DNA from: Panicum virgatum
Taxonomy: Eukaryota; Streptophyta; Magnoliopsida; Poales; Poaceae
DNA: 64,000 bases
Direction of reading: 5' to 3'
Assembly (NCBI RefSeq): GCF_016808335.1
Contig: NC_053146.1
Location: 38,684,470-38,748,469, forward strand
The notes below the pieces were generated by a model. It saw nothing but the letters and a program-made list of their open reading frames with translations, was not told where the DNA came from and did no database searches. Positions within the stretch are counted from its first letter, which is position 1; each line of letters starts with the position of its first letter. Shown one piece after another: positions 56,097-64,000 of the stretch. The position numbers and the translations under genes are program-made.

Positions 56097-57344
56097 TATA
56101 AATTTTCTTATGGGTGAACTGCATAATTTCCATCTACAAAGATGTGCTTGCTCCTTATCCGTCAATGCTAAATTTATTTTTTTTGTTTGACAATACAAGA
56201 TTAGCAGCCTTTGGTTTGTTATGCAAAGTAATTTTTATTATATACCCCTCATTTCAATTAATATATTATACTTTGTATATACTCATTACTGGTCAAAGGG
56301 TATTATTGAAGAGTTTATTTATTGAATACCGTACAAATATCACTAATATACACATTTTCAATTGAAGGAATGGCGGAAGTACAGTAGTTGGAGAAAGCAT
56401 GAGGTATCACTTATCAGGTATGTAGCTGGATCAGATCGAGATCACCCTAGGTATAGTTGCCCTAAATATAACTGCCCGCTAATGATGGGAGTTACAGTTT
56501 GCAAGACTTTTCCTTTGCTAAATCCACATCTAACATGTGTGAATTTGAGCTTGGTTGTACCTCGGAACTCATTTTCATCACTCTGAATCTAGCTCACTGC
56601 CTCACTCGGAGAACCAACACTCTTAGGACACGTTTATCTGACGCCCCTCATTCCGAAGGTAGCAAAGTAAAAATGCACGGCATCATCCATTTGAGCGCTG
56701 AGGTGTGAGAGAATACGTGAAAGGTAGCGGATGTTAGAACTGGAGCGTTCCAAGTGCGCTGCATGCAAGCTATTTTCATTACTATTTTTTTTTTACTTTG
56801 ACACCAAAATGAGAGGGAGGTTGGCCTGGCAGGTGCCGAAGAACATACTATATATTGGCTCTACTACGTACGTGTATATATATCCAAGTCAGAATGGAGG
56901 TTGAGCCTGATTTAATGGTGGGCAATGGGTGGTGTGCCTAATGTGCTAGCTCGGTTCGTTAAGGCTTGGCACGCGTTTTGGCTTTGTTTGATAACAAGCA
57001 AGCTCAGCTAGGCTCGGCTCGTTTTGCTCACCAGCTGAGCATTATTGTTCGACACTAATGTTTCACTTAAAGAGATATTAACCAATATCTGATAACATAG
57101 ACGGTTCAAGACTCAAAATAGCCATAGTTAGTACCATAATAGACGGTTGAAGACAACACTACTATATGATAATTGTTGGCACCTTCCATTTAATATGCGG
57201 CATACGGGAACTAGTTCTGCCACCTACACGAAATTTTCTGATATTGTACGTTCTCCCTTATTTTCAGGACCGTGCCTGGACATGTTTTTCATTAAGAGAG
57301 AAGAGGAAATAGTCACTGATACATGAGTTTAGGCACAGGAGTCC
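56097..57344. other. Intergenic sequence
   Basis: No gene recognised. A GCTCGGCTCG/GCTCGGTTCG-rich stretch at 56945-57050 resembles subterminal sequence of grass hAT elements but lacks defined ends. Confidence 0.4.
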
Positions 57345-58199
57345 TAGCACTGCTAGAAAAACACATATTCGTCCGCGGCCGTTAGTACCGGTCACGGTTT
57401 CGGCCGGTACTAACGTGCAAATTTAGTACCGGGTCAAAGAAACAGTGCCCATGGGAGCCGTTTAGTACCGGCTGGTGGCTCCAGTCGGCACTAAAGTGCG
57501 CCACCGACAACCGCCGTGACAATTTAGTAGCCGGTACTAAATTGGCGCCAGGAAACTTAGTACCGGCTGGTGGCTCCAGCCGGTACTAAATGGGGAGCTT
57601 TAGTACCGGCTGTAGCCACCAGCCGGTACTAATGCTCCCACTATAAATTGGGGCTTCTTCCTCCCCGAGCCGAGCCAACGCCTATTTCACCAGAGAGCTA
57701 GCTCGAGCTCGGTTTCTTCTCTCATATTAGAGTTGCGCCGCCATTATTTGATCCATTTTTTGTGTGATTTGGACTCATTCAAGTGCGCCAACGGTTTGCA
57801 ACTTCATCCTCTCTTCATTGATAGTCTTTATTCTTCGTTTTATGCTCTATAGTTAGAGAAATTTGTGACTTTTAGAAATAGTGAGGATGAGTATGATTTC
57901 TTTGATTTATGCAATGATTTGAGATATATAGAACCGATGACTTGAATGTGGGAGTAGGTTTATTGGCTAGGTTGAATATGAAAAATTTATAGACATATTT
58001 TTCAATCATTTTCTATATATTACAAATGACCGTAGCACATTTTTTATTTTTAGATTCAGATGAGCATGTGGATAGTAGAAATTTTTAGAATGAGTGTAGA
58101 CAAAACATGTGATTGTAGTAGATATAACCATAATGTGGATAGTTAATTTTTTTATAATGAACTAATGAAAGAATTATAATAGATTTTTTTATTATGAAT

Positions 58200-59265
58200 T
58201 AATTATTTTGACACTCTAGTGATGTATTTATTCAGGCTCACATTGAAACTATGTATAAGCTTAAAAAATCTTTATTTCGAAACAAGTATACGTCGTTAAT
58301 CTCCATCCAATATTGATGACACTATCTTTCGGGAAAACACTATGCGCTATATGGACGTCGCGAATCGGTTGGTCGCATCACCAGCACTTCCGATTGATAC
58401 GAAGACAGCATTTGACGCAGTCAGCGTGGCCGTTGTTGCATTGAGAGCATATCAACGAGCACGCTGCCTGTGCCTAGTGCTGTGTTTCTATTAACCGGAA
58501 ATGTTGGTGCTGCGACTGACCGATTGGTGACATCCTTGTACCGCACCGTGTCCCCCCGAAAGGTATTGTCATCACCGCAGGGTCGAGGTTACCGACATAT
58601 ATATTTTCCGAAATAAAGTTTTTTTTCTTCTAGATGGTTTCTGGATATTGAAAAGAGTGTTCTCCTGAAACTGAAGGGTGTCAAAATAATTAGGAGTTAT
58701 AGAGATTTGTTTCAATTAATTAGAGATTTCTCTCAATTAATTTATTTAGGTTTTTTTGATTGAGAATTAATGTGATTTTGTATTATTCAAGTAGCATGGT
58801 TAATTAGTTTGGTATTTGTTATGTATTTAGTTGCATTATTTTGGCACTCTAATGATGTATTTATTCGGGCTTATATGGAAACCATCGAGAAGTTTAAAAA
58901 ATATATGTTTCGGATCATGAATATGCCGTTAACCTTGATCCTGCAGTGAAAACACTGCTATTCGGGGCTAGCATCGATATGCACGATACGGTGCGGTATA
59001 TATGAGGACGCGATGAAGGAGTACGGTCTTGGTCTCAATTATGAAATCCACACCTTTTGAGCCAGTTAAGAATGAAATTATCCGGACCAAGGCCGTACTC
59101 CTTCATCTGGTCCTATTGTACCGCACTGTGTCGTGGATGTCAATAGTAGCCCCGAATGTCAGTGTTATCACTGCAGGGTCAAGGTTGACGACATAGACAT
59201 GTTTCGAAACAAATATTTTTTCTTCTCGATGGTTTTAGAGAAAGTGAGCCTGAAACAAAGCCGCG
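58200..59265 (+). repeat. Imperfect duplication inside the CACTA element
   Basis: 58205-58660 and 58840-59265 share order and content: TTTTGACACTCTAGTGATG / TTTGGCACTCTAATGATG, GATGTATTTATTC, ATGCCGTTAACCTTG-like text, ACCGCACCGTGTC / ACCGCACTGTGTC, CACCGCAGGGTCGAGGTT / CACTGCAGGGTCAAGGTT, and TTTTTTCTTCT. Probably two divergent copies of an internal transposon segment. Confidence 0.7.
59012..59107 (+). ncRNA. Perfect-arm hairpin inside the CACTA element (candidate small-RNA precursor)
   Basis: The arms GATGAAGGAGTACGGTCTTG plus GTC (59012-59034) and GACCAAGGCCGTACTCCTTC plus ATC (59085-59107) pair over 23 bases with a single G-U pair and a loop of 50 bases. The size is compatible with a miRNA-like foldback. 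Whether it is transcribed or processed is unknown. Confidence 0.35.
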
Positions 59266-59850
59266 AACATTGATTGCGCATCCCTTATGGCGTGGAACGA
59301 TGTGTTCGCATTGAACTGAAGAGTGTCAAAATAATTATAGTTTATAATTTAAGTTTTCATTTTAAGAAAGCTTGAGTTCCACCCTGCAGAGCTTGTTGGT
59401 CTTGTTAGCGGTCGTATTCGTCATTTGATTAAGAAAGCTTTTTATATATTCTCCCTTGGCAAAGAAAGTCGTAAAATTTGTCGTGAATTTAATGTCGAGT
59501 TGCATGGTACTGATGATGATCGTTAGTTGATGGCTCTATATAATGCAAGACGTGAAGAGTCGGGGCTAGCGGAATATGACTGTTCCGTGTCAAGACTTCG
59601 CGAGGCAGTTCACGAGGCATTGGTCCAAAGATCTCATGATGAGTAGTTTGTATTAGGTAGCTATCATGTAGTGTAATGTATATATTAATTTGGACTTCTA
59701 TTTATCATGTTCTATAATTTAAGCATGTAGTGTAATGTATCTGTTAATTTGGACTTCTATTAATTTTGTATTTCATTATGTTATGTGCTAATTTAAATGA
59801 TATGAAAACAAGTAAAATAATGTTGTTACTTAATTCAAAAATATAGATCG

Positions 59851-60186
59851 ATGGACCGACAATGGATGTACGGCGACCGGTGCACCATGGCGTGGATTAA
59901 TGGTCTAAAGTCTTTTCTCGATGCGGCGGAGGCCCACAAGTCATCGAAAGGTTTTATGTGTTGTCCGTGTTGCGTTTGCCAAAATAAAAAGGAATACTCT
60001 AAGAGGAGCACCCTACACGCCCACATTTATGAAAAGGGTTTCATGGATAACTATACTCTTTGGACCAAGCACGGTGAACCTGGAGTTGTGATGCAAGATG
60101 GTGAAGAAGATGATGATCATAATATTGCAGACTGGGCTCATCTATATGAAGCGGGAGCCTTTGATGATATTTGTGAACACTTCTAG
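59851..60186 (+). pseudogene. TNP2 transposase-associated N-terminal domain, truncated
   Basis: 111 codons: MDRQWMYGDR start, CCPCCVCQNKK and HIYEKGFMDNYTLWTKHGEP motifs, then an acidic tail and stop. This is the small N-terminal domain that normally precedes the TNP2 transposase core. The core is absent downstream. It may still be translated as a short peptide. Confidence 0.85.
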
Positions 60187-60552
60187 AAATTGATGAAAAT
60201 AGTAGGAAAATTTGTAGAAAATTGTAGAAAATTTGTAGAAATTATGTCTAAATTGTAGATATTTGTACAAATAAAGTAAATAGTGGCCTAATGTTAAGAA
60301 TTATGTCTAATTTTAGTTTGTTATACTATAAACAGGTGAAATCAGTAGAAAATAGTAGAAAATATTTGAAATTGGTGAAAATAGTACAAAAATAGTAGAA
60401 AAATAGTAGAAAATCTTGGAAATGTTAGGGCACATTGTATATAAGATGTATATGATGTAAATTTTAGAAATTTTGTCCATGTCAGTGTTGCACGGCTTTA
60501 TTGAAGGTACACTTGTAATTTTTTATACATTGTTAACTCACATAGGAAACAT

Positions 60553-62007
60553 ATGTTGATTCACATAGGAAACGAAATGGAACCCTTTCGCCGTGATGAC
60601 GACGAGGCCTTTCTTGCGGACATAATTGGTACGGGCACGCACCACAACGAAGAGGATGCTGCCGAGGACGATGGCAGCCAATACCTTAACGATACTGGCG
60701 ATGACAATGATAACCAGACAGAACAAACGACTGTGCAAGATGATAGCGCAGAGGTATATAAAATTCGTCATTATAGATATAAACATACACATTAATTCTG
60801 TATGTAAGTACAATGCGTACTAAATACATATTTTTTAGGCATCTGGATTGACTAGGAAACCAAAATGGAAACGAGGGTCGAAGAAAATCATGGAGGGGCA
60901 CACTATTATCACTTCATTGCATCCTGACGGTGAACCAAAGTCTCCGAAGGGTGTGAAGACGACGGTGGTGAATCAATGTGGATGTTATGTCAGGGACCAC
61001 ATTCCCATTAGCTTCAAGCTATGGAAGAAAAGTAAAGCCACAGATATCGATGCTGACGTCGTTCCTGAGACAGAGAAAGAAATGTTATGGGCAGATGTCA
61101 AACGGCACTTCACCTTTCCGGAGGACAAAGAACAACTGTTTAAGGATTGGGTCATGAAGAAGATGGCTATTGCTTTTCAGACGTTCAAGAAAAAATTGAA
61201 CAAAGATTATGTTAAAAAGGGACTCACGCCGGACTTTGAGAAAAACTTCAAGAATCAACGTCCTTATTGGGAGGCATTCGTGCAGTACAAGTCGTCCGAG
61301 GATAGCGAGAAGAAGACAGCCCAAGCCAAGGAGAATGCGAGCAAAAAGAAGCACTTCCATCATCTTGGGCAAGGAGGATATGCGTCGGCGATTCCGAAAT
61401 GGCAGAAGATAGAAGATGATCTCGTTGCCAGAGGCATCGTACCGGCGACTTTCAACTGGCCGTTGCGAGCAAAACATTACTTCTACGCTCATGGAGGCTC
61501 ATTGAATATGGAAGATGGGTCATTCGTCACTAGCGATGCCATAAGGGAAGCGGCCGACAGGCTCGATGTGGCACTAAAGGCCGTGTCCGAAGGCAGCTAT
61601 GTATATATGTATATAGTGTTTGAGACAGCAACAAGGAACCATCCTCTGCGGATACTACGTATGTGAGCACATGCACTTTTTTGCAAAGAAACCAAGAGGG
61701 TGACACAAGAAAACTTTGAAGTACGTATACCATTAGTAATAATTTCTTGTATCTAATTCCATACAGGTACTAAATTAAACTATTGGTGTTTATTTGTTGT
61801 TGACAGATTTGGAGACTGAAAGAGAACCTCATCGAACCAGAAAGAATCAGGGCAATTCAAAAAGCACTCTGTGGATTCCTGTTGGATGAGGTGATAAATC
61901 CAAATGGTGAATTTTATTCCGATCCAATGATAAGTGTGGCTCGAGCTGATAAACTCAACAAACGCCTCAATAAGGATGCCGGTGCCGATGACGATGCAGA
62001 TGATTAG
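60553..62007 (+). pseudogene. CACTA TNP1-type protein fused to a C48 peptidase-like tail
   Basis: Exon 60553-60753 (acidic, Asp/Glu-rich) is followed by a GT-AG intron and an exon from 60839 with KPKWKRGSKK, NQCGCYVRDHIPIS, KRHFTFPEDKEQLF, YWEAFVQYKSSED and MEDGSFVTSDAI, the En/Spm-like plant transposase family 24 pattern. From about 61620 the frame changes and gives QQQGTILCGYYVCEHMH, the catalytic-cysteine segment of Ulp1-like (C48) proteases carried by many CACTA elements. A frameshift near 61695 and an intron precede a final stretch (IWRLKENLIEPERI to the stop at 62005). The junction suggests an internal deletion. Activity of the tail alone is not expected. Confidence 0.75.
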
Positions 62008-62527
62008 AATTATTGAAGAATTTGTCGGAAAAAACTTATGAGAATTCATACTTGTAAATATTATTGTCTTTTATCCATGTATGTATATAATTTCTATTAT
62101 TTCTTTTATCCATGTATGTATATGTATATAATTTTTTTATTTGCTTTGCTCCATATACAAATACGAATTCTAAATACGAGTACGAGTACGAATACACAAA
62201 CCGCTGCGAGTACGACTACTAATACTAATTAATTGAAATTGAATGGAAAAGAGAACAAATATAAAGCATCAAAAAGAAAAAAAATCATTTAGTACCGGTT
62301 GGTATTACCAACCGGTACTAAACTGCTCGCCCTAGCTGCTGGCGTGGCCAGCAGTTTAGTACCGGTTGGTGTTACCAACCGGTACTAAATGGGTCGTTTA
62401 GTATCGGGCCAACTGACCGGTACTAAGTGCGCGTGCACTTAGTACCGGAGGAGCGGTACCGGTCGGGAAACCGGTACAAACCGGGGGTTCCCGACCGGTA
62501 CTAATGAGAGATGTTCTAGCAGTGTAG

Positions 62528-63060
62528 ACTCACTAAGAAAAAGTCTTAGGATTTATATTACAAGGCCAACAGTTGGTTACCAGACCCTCTACCAGAAGCA
62601 GCAACAAAGGCATGAACCTGCTTAAAACCAGCAAGATCCCAGGCAACAGCTTCATCCTGGATGCAAAGACCAGAGCTTGAGAATGGTTTTAACCCGAGAA
62701 TCAAACGTCCTCCGATTGCGCTCATTCCAGATCATCCACGAGGTGAGAATGACCAAAGTATCAAAATCCTTGCGATCAACCATGGCTAGTTTCTTGCGAG
62801 AAGAAGTCCACCAAGCAGCAAGATCAAAGCAGCGACCGTCCGTGGTGAGCGCATGCCACCGAAGTCTTTGCAGTACAAGGTACCATATCTGCCTTGCAAA
62901 AGAACAATTGAGCAACAAATGTGAGATGGACTCAATTTCTTAGGAGCAAAGCGTGAAAGTATCAACATCCTGTAAATTATGGCGCTTTCTTCTATCCGTC
63001 GTATCCTCCCTTTCAAGACTCCACCAGTTTGGTTTAGATCAACCAATGCAATAATTTCCT
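62528..63060 (-). pseudogene. LINE reverse-transcriptase C-terminal (zf-RVT) remnant
   Basis: Minus-strand frames give HLLLNCSFARQIWYLVLQRL and ILTSWMIWNERNRRTFDS, the zinc-binding C-terminal region of plant L1-type reverse transcriptases. Upstream, in another frame, FKGRIRR-like (GVLKGRIRR) text precedes it. The 3' tail reads CTGTTGGCCTTGTAATATAA then CTTTTTCTTAGTGAG at about 62525-62580. The coding part is frameshifted and 5'-truncated. The CACTA element abuts its 3' end. Confidence 0.82.
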
Positions 63061-64000
63061 TCTGCAGCTGCGATTGCGCCAGGCTTCTATGGCAGTAGCA
63101 CCATTAAAGAATGGTTGATCCTCTCCGGTTAGAGGTTGCCATAGTGGAATGCGTTAAGGAATGCTAAGAGCATCCACAATGTATAGCATCCTGGGTAGTG
63201 CTAACATAGGACTGATACCAAAGGTGCTAACATATAGTACTTCTGGTGGGACCCTTGATAGCAAGTAAGAAAGTAAATAGAATTCTATTCTGTCCTCGCC
63301 ACCCCCCACGTGCAGCTCCAAGCAGTGTCTAAAGACGAGATGTAGCAGCCAGTGAATGGAGAGGCACCATACATTTTTTTTATTCTAGGAACGGGTGCGA
63401 AGTTAGGCACCAGCCGGTAAAGAATGGTCGATACTGTGCAGTTGGAGGTTGTCAACGAATGCTAAGACTGATTGCATCAAAAAATGCAGCAGTGTTGGCT
63501 TGCAGTCCTGATGGGAATGGTGCAGGTCGGCCCGCGCGTGTAGGTTCTCACCAACTCCCTTCCGAACAGCCGCAGGCTCTATGCGGGTGCCGCCGCGGGG
63601 ACGCGAGCTGGAGGTGCGCAGCAGCTTCAGCCACCCGACTCGCGCGTGCGAGCAGGTCCCTGGGTACTGCTCATCTCTCTCTCAACCGACGCTTTGCTCT
63701 CTCTCTCAACCGGCGCTCTGCTCGCGAAGAGGCAGGCATCTGGCCAATTAGCTGATCGGATTGGTAGTACTAGTGCTTTGTGCGATTGTTCGTGTAGAAG
63801 GACTTTGGGCTTTGAGCCGATTGGGGATCTGTGGCCGTGCCTGCGCTAGGCATTTAGGCCAATTTCAGTGGAAGAGTTATGAGAGTGTCATGAGCATTAA
63901 ATTTGTTGATGTGACAGAAGAGAGAGAAGGATGAGTGTCATAGGGAGTAGTGTCATCACCATAAACACTCTTTCGGCTCGGTTACTAGTTCACCTTCTAG
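63061..64000. other. Intergenic end of the window with MITE-like fragments
   Basis: A Tourist-like left end (TAAGAGCATCCACAATGTAT) starts at 63168, without a matching right end. AAGAATGGT...AATGCTAAG phrases at 63107-63170 are repeated imperfectly at 63420-63467. A plus-strand ORF at 63459-63755 has no domain. The last 130 bp resemble a MITE end (AGTGGAAGAGTTATGAGAGT). No gene is called. Confidence 0.4.

Larger units (their letters stand above)
57348..62524 (+). mobile_element. CACTA (En/Spm) transposon, rearranged, TSD TAG
   Basis: Ends CACTGCTAGAA and TTCTAGCAGTG, flanked by TAG (57345-57347, 62525-62527). Subterminal blocks carry many TTTAGTACCGG/CCGGTACTAAA repeats (57390-57640, 62285-62510). 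Coding remnants are a TNP2 N-terminal domain, a TNP1-type ORF and a peptidase-C48-like tail, with the TNP2 core missing. A duplicated non-coding stretch lies at 58200-59265. It is a non-autonomous deletion derivative. Confidence 0.95.

Noticed and set aside
59851..60186. Independent zinc-finger gene
   Set aside because: The sequence is the TNP2-associated N-terminal domain inside a CACTA element with clear ends.
1..64000. tRNA, rRNA or snoRNA genes
   Set aside because: No cloverleaf-like A/B-box pairs or rRNA core sequences were recognised by reading; a covariance-model scan would be decisive.

Overview
This window looks like nuclear DNA of a grass (Poaceae, probably panicoid). Genes have short GT-AG introns and GC-rich first exons, one intron is of the minor AT-AC class, and most of the sequence is made of grass-type transposons: CACTA, hAT, PIF/Harbinger (Tourist), long-inverted-repeat foldback elements, Helitrons, LTR elements and LINE remnants. 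No tRNA, rRNA, CRISPR or bacterial-type operon was seen.

Host genes, left to right. (1) A five-exon chloroplast phosphoribulokinase-type gene (2716-4279), about 470 bp from the end of an LTR, intact in frame but with unusual residues in the active-site region. (2) Two tandem RING-finger paralogues (11544-12053 and 13806-14270); the second has lost its first zinc-ligand pair through two opposite frameshifts. (3) A five-exon MIP18/AE7-type cytosolic iron-sulfur assembly gene (27527-28796) whose first coding intron is a textbook U12-type AT-AC intron. Everything else that looks like protein is transposon-encoded or a gene fragment carried by a transposon.

Transposon layout. LTR sequence 1-2249; Helitron-like chimera with Exo70 and FAR1-related fragments about 4482-5398; two foldback elements 5694-7090; LINE 3' end 7714-8921; hAT 8930-9716; Tourist 10859-11109; degenerate hAT 16892-22009 with an LTR-type insert; Tourist 23749-24031; foldback 25289-26231 just upstream of the AE7 gene; GGTTTGACCGG-rich foldback 29597-30211; CACTA 30453-35567; LTR-like sequence 35785-37990; complete LTR retrotransposon without gag-pol 40540-44730; Helitron 45488-50974 on the minus strand, carrying an ADP-glucose pyrophosphorylase fragment and two nested hATs; a Pack-type PIF element with a PIRL gene fragment 51021-51942; MITEs at 52451-52763 and 55807-56093; CACTA 57348-62524 inserted next to a LINE remnant. 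For most of these I found both ends and a matching target-site duplication.

The most striking unexplained structure is inside the LTR retrotransposon. About 2 kb of its non-coding 3' part is a near-continuous chain of short hairpins. One set is built round a repeated core of A-tract, CCC, loop, GGG, A-tract with further nested stems. A second set has two stems separated by a conserved AGT/TAG internal loop. The stems differ between units but remain self-complementary, and two near-identical units show a compensatory base-pair change. This suggests selection on a folded RNA (or single-stranded DNA) and is the best candidate here for an undescribed system.
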